DNA of 64,000 nt from Arthrobacter sp. U41 (GTDB lineage: Bacteria; Actinomycetota; Actinomycetes; Actinomycetales; Micrococcaceae), in assembly GCF_001750145.1 (NCBI RefSeq), contig NZ_CP015732.1:2232001-2296000 (forward strand). Direction: 5' to 3'. The notes beneath the pieces were generated by a model, which saw nothing but the letters and a program-made list of their open reading frames with translations, was not told the origin of the DNA and made no database searches. The position numbers and the translations under genes were made by a program. Shown piece after piece: positions 9,302-18,107 of this stretch (positions are counted from its first letter, which is position 1; every line of letters starts with the position of its first letter).

Positions 9302-10308
9302 AGCTGAATCGTCTGGCTAATAACGACTGGGTCGCGCCTGCGCTCTGGGCTATCTGTGATCCGCAAATGGACGAGTCGTCGCTCCTGTCCTTCCTGACAT
9401 CGCTAGAGCGGCTGGCTGCGTCGATGCTTCTGCAGCGCTACTACGCCACTCCTCGGGCCAGTAGATACGTAGAACTCCTCAAACAGCTTGCAGCGGGAAG
9501 AGGGATGCAGTCACCCGCGCTCAAGCTCTCCGGCGAGGAACTAGCCAAGTGCAGAAACGAACTCGACGGCGAAATCTACAGGAATTCCGCACAGGCTAAG
9601 TACGTCCTGCTGAGACTGGACGAGGATCTTGCTGATGCCAGCGGAGTCAGTTATGAGCACAGGGTTGTGTCCATTGAGCATGTTCTCCCGCAGACTCCCC
9701 GGGAAGGATCAGAATGGAACGAAGACTTCACAGAGTACGACCATGGTCAGTGGCTCCATCGTCTTGGCAACCTCGTGCTCCTGAGCCGCAGCAAGAATTC
9801 GCAGGCACAGAACTACGACTTTACGGAGAAGAAGTCTAAGTATTTCCAGAGCTCTCGAGGAACATCAAATTTTGCTCTGACGTCGCAGGTCTTGAACTCA
9901 GTTTCTTGGACGCCGGAAGTCGTCGAGCGTCGTCATTCGGACCTTGTGAATCGGCTGGTTGGCATTTGGAACCTTGGCGAGGAGAACGCGGAGGAATCAG
10001 ACCCGGACGCGCACGGAGTCCTGACTCTTTTCGGCACGGGTGGCGTGCACGCGCTAGGACGGTTCTCAGGAAACGGACACTTTGTCGTCGAGGAAGCGAT
10101 GGTGCGCCCACAAGTTAGAGTCTCGATGCGGAATTCGTTCAAGGATCTCCGCGACGGGCTACGACTGAAGCAAGTGCTAGTTGAGGAAGGAGATCTGCTG
10201 AAGCTCGTGGAGCCCCTGACATTTACATCGTCGTCTGCGGCGGCGGAGTTCGTGCTCGGATACTCGGCGAGCGGGCCTCTGATGTGGAAGTCTGTGTCTG
10301 GCGTCTAG
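9302..10308 (+). pseudogene. GmrSD-type restriction protein, 3' half: DUF1524 HNH nuclease plus DUF4357
   Basis: This is the continuation of the gene begun at 7180. The reading frame resumes at 9302 (QLNRLANNDW after joining). It contains the DUF1524 HNH-like nuclease of GmrD, with SIEHVLPQTPREG (the His-x2-Pro motif) and the LHRLGNLVLLSRSKNSQAQN segment with its conserved Asn. The last 75 residues (DLLKLVEPLTFTSSSAAAEF, ASGPLMWKSVSG) look like DUF4357, a small domain often found at the C-terminus of restriction-associated proteins. A separate internal start at 9367 (ATG) could yield a nuclease-only polypeptide, but no clear ribosome site precedes it. Confidence 0.9.
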
Positions 10309-10615
10309 CGGGCTCCTCTTTAAACGTGTTGACATAACCGATCGAAATGGGCGGCCGAGCGGTCTTCGAATCGAAGACATTGCTTGCCAATGCTCGACTC
10401 CATTTTTCGTCAGGGACCTCTGTGCCGTTGAGCTCCGCCTCACGTCAATTAGCGTTTTCTGGGTTCCACTGTCTTCTGTATTTGGAGCAGGTTGAAACTC
10501 CGTGGGGCGGCTCCGCTATAAAGTACAGACGAGCTGGTCTTTCTAAGTGCTTTTTTAGATGTCCAGAATTGGCGTGGCGTTGGTCTTTCTGGGTTCCAGC
10601 GAATAGCCTGGCGCA
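10309..10615. other. Intergenic leader of the helicase gene with a short direct repeat
   Basis: No gene is supported. The sequence CTGGGTTCCA, preceded by TTT, occurs at about 10456-10468 and again at about 10586-10598, a 13-nt direct repeat 130 bp apart just before the helicase start. It might be a regulatory or recombination site; nothing more can be said from sequence. Confidence 0.4.
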
Positions 10616-13600
10616 GTGAATACATCCAATGGGGGAATGGCAGTAGGACAACTGTCTGAAGGACTTTACGAGCTCCTCAGCACCGAGGCTCTGACTGCCG
10701 ATCTGACGAGAACTCCTCAACTCGAGGCGCATTTCGATTCCGTCGAGGACGCGGATAGTCCGGATATCCTTGCCCGTCACGTCGCCCAGGTGGTTCGTCG
10801 AGCTTTGGCCGCTGCCAAGCCAGGTGAGCGCGTGGCTCTCGCCAATCGAGTTCTGTTGGAAGTCGAGCAAGGCAACCGTATCGCCAACGGCCCGACTCAG
10901 CTTCAGTCCCTCCACCGTCCAGCCGGACTCAAGCGCAGACAACTCCGCCGCCCCACCACAAAGCTGAGTGATTCGGCGCTCCTCACCAACAGCAAGGACG
11001 ATCCGAACCTCGCGGCCGAGCTCCGGGCAGAGATCGAGTCCGCCAACACAGTGGACCTGCTTTGCGCCTTCGTCCGCTGGACGGGCCTCCGGCTGCTCCA
11101 TCCGGCGCTTGAGGAGCTCAAGGAGCGCGGCGCGAAACTCCGGGTCATCACCACCACCTATATGGGCGCCACAGAACGTCGGGCCATCGACGAGCTGGTG
11201 ACCCGGTACGGCGCCGAGGTGAAGATCAGCTACGAAACCCAGGCCACCCGTCTGCACGCCAAGGCCTGGCTGTTCCGCCGGGACTCCGGCTTCGACACCG
11301 CCTACGTCGGCAGCTCGAACCTCAGCCAGGCGGCCCTTCTGGACGGCCTGGAATGGAACGTCCGGCTCAGCTCCGTCGGCACGCCTGCGCTGCTGCAGAA
11401 GTTCGAGGTCACCTTCGACAGCTACTGGGGACAGCGCGCCTTCCAGAGCTACGATCCCGAACGCGACGGCGAAAAGCTGGACGCCGCACTCGAACGCAAC
11501 GGCGGCCGGCGAACAGCTGTCCCTGGGGCAGCCACCGGCCTCGAGCTTCAGCCCTTCCTCCACCAGGACGAGATGCTTGAAGACCTCGAAGCCGAGCGGC
11601 TCAAGGGCTTCAACCACAACCTTCTGGTCGCAGCCACCGGTACGGGCAAGACCGTCATCGCCGCACTCGACTACAAGCGTCTCTGCGAAGCAGAGGGCAA
11701 AAATCTCAAGCTGCTCTTCGTCGCCCACCGCCAGGAGATCCTCAAGCAGGCCATGCGCACCTACCGTGACGTCATGCAGGACGGCGCCTTCGGCGAACTC
11801 TACGTCGGCGAGCACAAGCCACGGCACTGGAAACACATCTTCGCCTCGGTCCAGTCGCTCTCGTCCCTCGGCATCGAGCAGCTGGAGCCGGACTTCTTCG
11901 ACGTCGTCGTCATCGACGAATTCCACCACGCCATGGCGCCCACCTACCGCCGGCTGCTGGACCACCTGCAGCCGCGGCAGCTCCTCGGGCTGACCGCGAC
12001 GCCGGAACGCGGCGACGGCGTCGACGTCGCCAAGCAGTTCTTCGACGGCCGCACCGCCAGCGAACTGCGCCTCTGGGATGCCCTGGACGCGGATCTGCTG
12101 GTGCCGTTCCACTACTTCGGCGTCTCGGACGACGTCGACCTCAGCCAGCTGGAATGGAAGCGCGGCAACTACGACACCGCACAGCTGAGCAACCTCTATA
12201 CCGGCAACGACGCCCGCGCTGCCAAGGTGATCCGCGAACTGCGCGACAAGGTCACCAGCACGGAGCAGATGCGGGCCATCGGCTTCTGCGTCTCTGTCCA
12301 GCACGCCCACTACATGGCGCTGGTGTTCAACCGCGCCGGCATCGCCTCCGTCGCGGTCGACGGGAGCACCGACGACGCCGACCGCGCGGCGGCGCTGGAG
12401 CGGCTCCGCACACGGGAGATCAACTGCATCTTCGCCGTCGATCTCTTCAACGAAGGCCTGGACCTGCCGCAGGTGGACACCATACTGCTTCTCCGGCCCA
12501 CGCAGAGCGCCACGATTTTCCTCCAGCAGCTGGGACGTGGGCTGCGCCGTGCCGAGGGCAAAGCGGTGCTGACGGTCATGGACTTCATCGGCCAGCAACG
12601 CCGGGAGTTCCGCTTCGATCTGCGCTACCGGGCGCTGACCGGCTACGGGCGCAAGGAACTGGAAAAGGCTGTCGAGGACGAATTCCCCTACCTGCCGTCG
12701 GGCTCGCAGATCGTGCTGGACCGGGTGGCGCAGAAAGTCGTGCTGGACAACATCAAGGCGCAGCTGCGGTTCAACCGGGCACAGCTGGTCCGGGACATCG
12801 CCTCGTACGCAGAGACCGAGCTGCAGGCGTACCTGGAGCGGTCAGGCAACGACGTGAAGTCGATTTACCGGTCGACCAAGGACTCCTGGACCGGCTATCT
12901 CCGCCAGGCAGGCCTGATCGACGGGTTCTCGCCAGTGGAGGCGGTCCTCAGTGGCAGGATTCAGGACCTTTCGAACGCCGACGAGAAGAAGCTCCTCGGC
13001 CGCATGGCGGCGCTGATCCATGTGGACGATACGGAACGCGCCGAGGCCTACTCGATGCTCGTCGGCACCGACGCGCCCCGCTACGCGGACCTCGGTATGC
13101 GGGAACAGACCTTCGCCCGCATGCTGTTCTACACACTCTGGGACGACGGGGGCGGGTTCCAGTCGCACGACGCCGGACTCGACTATCTGCGCGGCTACCA
13201 GTTTGTCTGCAACGAGATCCGCCAGCTCGTGAAGCTCGGCGTGGCGGCGTCCAAGCACGCCGCCAAGGGCCTCGGAGCGGGCCTGCAGCACGTCCCTCTG
13301 CTCTCCCACGCCACCTACCGGCGTGAGGAGATCCTGGCGGCCCTGCAGTACGGTTCGCTGGAGCTCGGCAAGAATGTGCAGCACCGGGAGGGCGTGGCCT
13401 GGTGCCCGGCGACGTCTACGGATGCCTTCTTCGTGACGTTCAACAAGGACGACAAGAAGCACTCGGCGACCACGATGTACAAGGATTACGCCATCAGCCC
13501 GGAGCTGTTCCACTGGGAGTCCCAGAATGCGACATCCCCCGGAAGCCCAACGGGCAGGCGCTACTTGGACCGGGCTTCGCAAGGATCGAAGGTCCTGATT

Positions 13601-13771
13601 TTCACCCGGGACACCTCAGAGGACGAGACCGGGCTGACCGTTCCGTACACATGCCTCGGCCAGGTGGACTATGTGCAGCATTCGGGTGAGAAGCCGATTG
13701 CCATTACGTGGAAGCTGCACCGGCCGATGCCTGCTAATGTTTTTGCGACGGCGGCTGCTGTGGCGCAGTGA
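10616..13771 (+). CDS. PLD-nuclease / superfamily 2 helicase / DUF3427 protein
   Basis: A 1051-residue multidomain protein of a type common in defence regions. Residues ~115-280 form a phospholipase-D-like nuclease: HAKAWLF (the HxK motif) near 213 and TAYVGSSNLSQAALLDGLEW just after. Residues ~320-680 are a superfamily 2 helicase: Walker A in AATGTGKTVIAALDY near 340, DEFHH (DEAD-box position) near 435, LGLTATPERGDG, and motif VI QQLGRGLRRAEG near 637. Residues ~750-1045 match the DUF3427 region, including FVTFNKDDKKHSATTMYKDY near 940. It likely loads on and cuts DNA; the target is unknown. The start is unclear: GTG 10616 has no good ribosome site and ATG 10637 has GGGGGA too close. Its GC is high compared with the restriction gene upstream, so the two may have separate origins. 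Confidence 0.9.
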   Translation: MNTSNGGMAVGQLSEGLYELLSTEALTADLTRTPQLEAHFDSVEDADSPDILARHVAQVVRRALAAAKPGERVALANRVLLEVEQGNRIANGPTQLQSLHRPAGLKRRQLRRPTTKLSDSALLTNSKDDPNLAAELRAEIESANTVDLLCAFVRWTGLRLLHPALEELKERGAKLRVITTTYMGATERRAIDELVTRYGAEVKISYETQATRLHAKAWLFRRDSGFDTAYVGSSNLSQAALLDGLEWNVRLSSVGTPALLQKFEVTFDSYWGQRAFQSYDPERDGEKLDAALERNGGRRTAVPGAATGLELQPFLHQDEMLEDLEAERLKGFNHNLLVAATGTGKTVIAALDYKRLCEAEGKNLKLLFVAHRQEILKQAMRTYRDVMQDGAFGELYVGEHKPRHWKHIFASVQSLSSLGIEQLEPDFFDVVVIDEFHHAMAPTYRRLLDHLQPRQLLGLTATPERGDGVDVAKQFFDGRTASELRLWDALDADLLVPFHYFGVSDDVDLSQLEWKRGNYDTAQLSNLYTGNDARAAKVIRELRDKVTSTEQMRAIGFCVSVQHAHYMALVFNRAGIASVAVDGSTDDADRAAALERLRTREINCIFAVDLFNEGLDLPQVDTILLLRPTQSATIFLQQLGRGLRRAEGKAVLTVMDFIGQQRREFRFDLRYRALTGYGRKELEKAVEDEFPYLPSGSQIVLDRVAQKVVLDNIKAQLRFNRAQLVRDIASYAETELQAYLERSGNDVKSIYRSTKDSWTGYLRQAGLIDGFSPVEAVLSGRIQDLSNADEKKLLGRMAALIHVDDTERAEAYSMLVGTDAPRYADLGMREQTFARMLFYTLWDDGGGFQSHDAGLDYLRGYQFVCNEIRQLVKLGVAASKHAAKGLGAGLQHVPLLSHATYRREEILAALQYGSLELGKNVQHREGVAWCPATSTDAFFVTFNKDDKKHSATTMYKDYAISPELFHWESQNATSPGSPTGRRYLDRASQGSKVLIFTRDTSEDETGLTVPYTCLGQVDYVQHSGEKPIAITWKLHRPMPANVFATAAAVAQ

Positions 13772-13900
13772 CTCAACGGGAACATCAAGGATGGCTTGCC
13801 CGTTCGTAGGAATCCCTGTGTGGAAAGGCTTTGGCAGCGCCAGCCGACAGATCGCCGAAGAATCAGCGACGGCTGTCCGTTCCCCTGGAACTCCGCTCCA

Positions 13901-14647
13901 CTATTCGCAGCCCATACCGTCGCCGTCGCGGTCCAGCCCATAGATGTCAGTTCCAACAACCGTCACAGGTCCTCTCACATAAGCTGGGCCGTTGCCGCTC
14001 CCGCCGGCGCAATCCACATCGGAAGCAACTGGCACGCATGCTCCTGAATAGTTGCGATCGCATCCAGAAGGAGCGGCAGGGGCAACGGCCGGCGCGGGCG
14101 GTTTCACTGCAGCCGCTGCCTGTTGGCGAGCGGCCGCTGCCGCTGCAGCCTGTTGACGCGAGGCTTCTGTGGCAGCCTGTTCTTGCGCAGCCTTAGCTGC
14201 CGCCTCCTGGGCGGCTTTGTCGGAAGCAGCTTTTTCGGCTGCCACCTTGGCCGCAAGCGTTGCAGCCGCCGCTCGCGCAGAAGTTACTCGTTGTGATGCC
14301 GACTGTTCCATCCACAGCAGTTTTCCGTCGTCAGTCATGGTGCATATGAAAACGGTTCGTTGGTGTGTTTCGGTCGAATTTTCGGAGGTGCAGGTCGTTG
14401 TTTTTGGGGCAGTTGGAGTGGGTGATGCTACTGGAGTTGTAGATACCGACGCAGTGCCTGACGGAATTGACAGGGAGGCCGCAGCTTGGCCTCCACACGC
14501 CGTGAGGGCCAGAAGAGCAGCGCCCGCCAGGGCCGCGCTCTTCGCCGAGCGACCGTAGGCCCGGAATTGGCGGTTTCCTTCGTTCGCCCGGTAAGAAGTG
14601 GTTTGGCCCGAGACCTCAAACGCTGTTGGCCTGAATCGTATATTCAT
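13901..14647 (-). CDS. Secreted lipoprotein with Ala-rich coil and Excalibur domain
   Basis: A 248-residue exported protein, starting at the ATG 14645-14647 with GGGG about 6 nt upstream; an in-frame GTG at 14659 is less likely. A signal sequence ends in a lipobox, ALLALTACGG, so the Cys should be lipidated. After a Ser/Thr/Pro-rich linker comes an Ala/Gln/Lys-rich segment of about 70 residues that may form a coiled coil. The C-terminus ends GLDRDGDGMGCE, the Excalibur motif (DxDxDGxxCE), a likely Ca2+-binding module with two Cys pairs. It probably sits on the outer face of the membrane or wall. It is convergent with the helicase gene and unlikely to be part of that system. Confidence 0.85.
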   Translation of the reverse strand: MNIRFRPTAFEVSGQTTSYRANEGNRQFRAYGRSAKSAALAGAALLALTACGGQAAASLSIPSGTASVSTTPVASPTPTAPKTTTCTSENSTETHQRTVFICTMTDDGKLLWMEQSASQRVTSARAAAATLAAKVAAEKAASDKAAQEAAAKAAQEQAATEASRQQAAAAAAARQQAAAAVKPPAPAVAPAAPSGCDRNYSGACVPVASDVDCAGGSGNGPAYVRGPVTVVGTDIYGLDRDGDGMGCE

Positions 14648-14659
14648 TTGTACCCCCAC

Positions 14660-14988
14660 AAATTACACTTTGGATAAAAAAGTCTTGCCGATCGTATCAC
14701 TCGGGCAGGTTCTAAACGGACTTCTGAACATTACAAAAGCAGTCACTTATTCGGTCGAATCGTTGTCAACTGTAACGACCTGTATTTCGTCAAAGTCCAC
14801 CGGGCGGGCGCAAGGGAGCGCTGGTGAAAGTTAACGCCTTCAGCCATGGCATTGACTGTCGTCCGGCGGCATTGAAGCCGGCTTCAAAGAACACATGACA
14901 TGAAGGCCGTGATGGTGAGAAAACCAGCGACGGCCCACTCGGGCGCGGTCTTGACCCAATAAGCTGGGGTCACCATAAAGGGATTGTC
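14660..14988. other. AT-richer intergenic stretch, no gene seen
   Basis: No recognisable coding sequence on either strand. It should contain the promoter of the lipoprotein gene on the minus strand and of the matrixin remnant on the plus strand, but I could not place either confidently. Confidence 0.4.
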
Positions 14989-16034
14989 TTGGTCATCGGG
15001 GGGACGAAGTCGCCTCCGAGAAGTGGACGCCGCGGCGGTTTGAATTCAGGTCACGGTCGCAGGAGCGGCGACGACTCCCCCAACGGTGTTCGCCGATCGC
15101 CGAGTGGGCGCATCCCGCAATGGGCTATCGACGAAGCACTTGGAAAAGTGCAAGAGCTTGTTGGATGGCGCACGGATTCCTCAGCCGGAAGAAGGGGCAA
15201 AACAAGACGCGAAGGCTGCGACGACGGCCGGGTCGGGGACGCGGCTGAGGAAAGGGAAGTCAATGCCCACAGCCCTGGGACTTGCTCTTCTCGTGGGCTT
15301 GTATTTCAGCCCGGCATTATTTGAGCGGTTTGTTATACAGCTTTCCCGGCCGTCCCTGCCTGGCGCCACCGCACCTCCGCCGGGGGTCGGGGCGGCGGAC
15401 GCCCCTCGGCCATCCACCGGAAACGACTCCCTCCAGCGCGCATGTTCTTCAACTCTCTTCGGACCCGGACCAACCCGTCGTAGCCTATGGTCCCTGCCGT
15501 CCCATCCACTACGCCGTCGGGCCTGACAACGCGCCGCTTGGGGCGAACAGCGGATTCAAGAGCCCGTCGAAAAAGGTTTCAGCTACAACAGGACTGCAGT
15601 TCGTGAACGACGGGCATACGTCTGAGGGTCCCATTGAACCGCGCCAGGCATACCAGACGGACCTCTATGGCAATCGGTGGGCGCCGGTTCTGATTGCGTG
15701 GTCGCCCCCCGAGGAAAGTCAGCGTCTGGAAGGCAAAGTTGTCGGAGTTGGTGGAAGTGGGCAGTCTGTTGCCGCCGGGCGCCCCTCAGCCCTGGTTACC
15801 GGGCAAGTGGCACTAGACGCCCCGGCTCTTGAGGAGATCATGCAGCGGCCAGACGGCACCCTCGTGGTTCGCGCGGTGATCATGCACGAACTGGGCCATG
15901 TCGTGGGGCTTGCCCACGTCGATGATCCGAAGCAGCTGATGAACGCGGATAACACCGGGAGCATAGAGTTTGCGGACGGTGACCGCGCTGGCTTGGCTTT
16001 GTTGGGCAGAGGGGTGTGTGTCCCTGAAATCTGA
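14989..16034 (+). pseudogene. Matrixin-like zinc metalloprotease with apparent frameshifts
   Basis: The C-terminal two-thirds (frame ending 16034) carries the metzincin zinc signature HELGHVVGLAH near 15888, followed by a Met-turn candidate LMNADNTGSIEFADGD, and upstream PVVAYGPCRPIHYAVGPDNA. The N-terminal part is in a different frame: MPTALGLALLVGLYFSPALF from ATG 15263 (ribosome site AAAGGGA), a membrane anchor. A third frame from 14989 has SPSGRIPQWAIDEALGKVQE, which looks like the cytoplasmic leader of such proteins. So two frame changes, near 15250 and 15390-15440, separate parts of one gene. This may be decay or sequence error. A membrane-anchored extracellular protease would be the intact product. 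Confidence 0.72.
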
Positions 16035-16677
16035 CCGGACCAGACCCGAAGATGGCGGCAACCGGTCGTCGATGCGTTCGTGCCCAGGACGCGGTTGCCA
16101 GCACGAACGACCAGAACGGCCCTTTGATCGCACCCATAGGAAGGACTACACCGTCTGCCCGGAGCGTTTACACCAGGTCTTTCGGATTCTTTCGGGGCGA
16201 GCCTCGCCAGCGTGAGGGCTACCAGGTCCGGGTCGTCGTAGATGAGTTCCATGGGCCAAAATTGCGCATCTCGCCGGCACCGTAAAGAGCCGCCCAGGCC
16301 GATGGAACCACGCCTGTACCTGATGTATTCCAGGAGGCATGTGTACTAGCGCCATCCGCAACCTCGGTAGCAATCGGTTCTTCGCCACCGCAGGGTGTGC
16401 TCGTGGATTTGTCCGGGAAGGTCGGATAACCCGCATGCCAGGCCGGAGACACGCTGCAGCAAAAAGGTCCGAGCGGCTCAAACCGGTCGGACCTTTTCCG
16501 TGATTCGTCTAAACGTGCTTTGCCAGCGCTCAGTCTCCTCCTCAGATGAAGGCCTGCTGACGGCTCGCACAGTGACGGGGTTCTAAATAGGTGGCCGCTT
16601 TCCCCACGAGCGCCTCACGGCATGATTCGTCCCCGCCACCGTGAATGACGAGACCGCGAGTGCCATGCCCTGCCGGT
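16035..16677. other. Intergenic stretch with decayed coding traces
   Basis: No intact gene. On the minus strand a short protein-like run begins at 16252 (MELIYDDPDLVALTLARLAP) and a second frame upstream of it ends in AALYGAGEMRNFGP, so a degraded gene may lie here. A strong hairpin at 16462-16497 separates it from the PH-SHOCT gene. Confidence 0.35.
16462..16497. terminator. Bidirectional rho-independent terminator
   Basis: An 11-bp perfect inverted repeat, AAAAGGTCCGA and TCGGACCTTTT, with a 14-nt loop. The A and T runs on the two arms let it work in both directions. Confidence 0.8.
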
Positions 16678-17199
16678 TCATAGTCGTGCCAGGAGCTCGG
16701 CTTTCTTTGCGGTGAACTCATCGTCAGTTACTATTCCGGCGTCTCGGAGGGAGCCGAGCTTATGGAGCTGGTCGAACACTTCGTCCTTGGGGTCAGCGGC
16801 GAGCTGCTGCTCGGGCTGTGGGGCTATGGTGCTGCTGTTGTGGGCCCCGGTCATGCGAGATTTTACGGTCTCCGTGAATATCTGCATCGCGGGTAGGTCC
16901 GTTATCCATTTCATGGCCACTTTGTGGCCGGTGGCGAAAAAGGAGATTCTGTGGCCCATAGGACTTTTGGACTGTTCGAAAGATGAAATGTTGCGGTAGG
17001 CAAAGGACTCAAGATCGTATCCTCCAAATTTCTTGGCATAAAAGACGAGACGACCTTCTGTCGCGATAAGTATTCCGTTTCGCGTGGTATCGCTGCCAAG
17101 AATTTTCGTCTCGTAGGCACCGATCACGACCGCAAGTGCAGTTTCGCTGGGTTCGAGATGCGCGGCCGCCATCTCTTGCAGTTTGTCTACCTTGGCCAA
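16678..17199 (-). CDS. bPH-domain / SHOCT-domain protein
   Basis: A 173-residue soluble protein. Residues ~15-115 resemble a bacterial pleckstrin-homology domain of the YokE type: GILIATEGRLVFYAKKFGGY then YRNISSFEQSKSPMGHRISF. The C-terminus is a SHOCT helix pair, DQLHKLGSLRDAGIVTDDEF TAKKAELL, a short oligomerisation domain often at protein ends. Function is unknown; such proteins often attach to membranes or partners in stress responses. It is read away from the Wadjet module on the same strand. Confidence 0.88.
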   Translation of the reverse strand: MAKVDKLQEMAAAHLEPSETALAVVIGAYETKILGSDTTRNGILIATEGRLVFYAKKFGGYDLESFAYRNISSFEQSKSPMGHRISFFATGHKVAMKWITDLPAMQIFTETVKSRMTGAHNSSTIAPQPEQQLAADPKDEVFDQLHKLGSLRDAGIVTDDEFTAKKAELLARL

Positions 17200-17317
17200 T
17201 CCGGCCCTGGCTCTGACCTTAGTACAGGGTTGCCGTTGCGCAGGCTCCCATTCGGCATGGGGTCAAGATAGGCATCCAAACGGCGGCCGGGATGCTCGGC
17301 GCGGGCTACGTCGACCG

Positions 17318-17612
17318 AGGTGCAGGCTGAGGGTTAAGGTATCTGCGAGCACAGACACCCTGTGGAGGAGAAGTCGAGGGTCCCATTTTAGTGCGGGGTG
17401 GACCAAGAGAGCGGCTGCCGGGCCCCGACGCTGACGGAACCGGACGGCGCAACGTATTCCCGCCGTCGTCGTTCCATCCTTGCCTGCTGACCGGGCGAGG
17501 GAACCCGCGCGCCCTTCGTCCGGTTGCACCTGGCACAGGCCGCGACAAAGTTCTGCAGGCTGGTGGATCCGCCCTTGGACCACGGGTAGAAATGGTCACC
17601 GTGCTCGGCGGG
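17318..17612. repeat. Direct repeat, copy A (HNH gene 3' end and flank)
   Basis: Positions 17409-17612 are repeated at 27262-27465 with the same 204-bp length and only three differences that I can count. The preceding segment (GCTGAGGGTTAAGG to GTGCGGGGTGG, about 17328-17402) also matches 27093-27177 with more differences; in the second copy about 84 bp of other sequence lies between the two blocks. The copies bracket phoD, the SRPBCC gene and the Wadjet operon. Confidence 0.9.
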
Positions 17613-17979
17613 CAGCGAGCATCGCCATCGGAGTCCGGACTCCATCTCGCACTGGCCGCCAGCGCGTGCCATGCCCTCCAGGCGCTGCTGGCGACTGAAA
17701 CGCCGGGCCGGGTCCCTGCGTTTTATGTCGCGGACGCGAATGACCGCCGCAGCAATTATCGGAACCACCGCGAAAAGCCCTGGGAGGGCGACGGCAGCCA
17801 GAAGGCCGTCGACCATGCCTCGCAAAATTTCGGCGGCGGTTGCTGTGGCTGGGGCTGCCCGCCGGGTTTGCCTTCGGCATGAGCGCCAGGACAACGGAGG
17901 CGCCCAACCATACAACCACCGCCGAATAGGCCGCACGCAGAGCCTGGCGGCTCCAGTAGAAGCGTTTCAGTTCCACCAT
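17388..17979 (-). pseudogene. Membrane-linked HNH endonuclease gene with a frameshift
   Basis: The N-terminus is in one frame from ATG 17979 (MVELKRFYWSRQALRAAYSA, then a hydrophobic segment). The rest is in another: AEILRGMVDGLLAAVALPGL, a second membrane segment, DIKRRDPARRFSRQQRLEGM, then the HNH nuclease core AEHGDHFYPWSKGGSTSLQN and FVAACARCNRTKGARVPSPG. The frame changes near 17840-17870. A one-base indel would restore a protein of about 195 residues: two membrane helices plus a cytosolic HNH domain, with His and Asn of the catalytic motif present. Its 3' end is duplicated at 27262-27465. Confidence 0.82.
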
Positions 17980-18053
17980 TCAGTCGTCCCCCAATCGATC
18001 TTCAGCCCGGTCGAATGCGTGCCGCGCTGCAGCTAGGGAGATCATACCGTCGG

Positions 18054-18086
18054 GACGACGAGGGCGGGCACGTGCCCGCCGTCGTC
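18054..18086. terminator. Hairpin downstream of phoD
   Basis: A long GC-rich inverted repeat (arms GACGACGAGGGCGGGCA and TGCCCGCCGTCGTC) directly after the phoD stop on the minus strand. A shorter version of the same hairpin lies after the phoD pseudogene at 32344-32373, so it was copied with the gene. Confidence 0.7.
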
Positions 18087-18107
18087 CAGCCTGGTTTTGA
18101 ACGGGTT

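Noticed and set aside
10347..10619. 90-codon frame before the helicase
   Set aside because: No motif or ribosome site, and it overlaps the helicase start.
10445..12598. A 717-codon minus-strand frame opposite the helicase
   Set aside because: Antisense to a well-supported helicase; composition is Val/Gly/Asp/Leu-rich shadow sequence without motifs.
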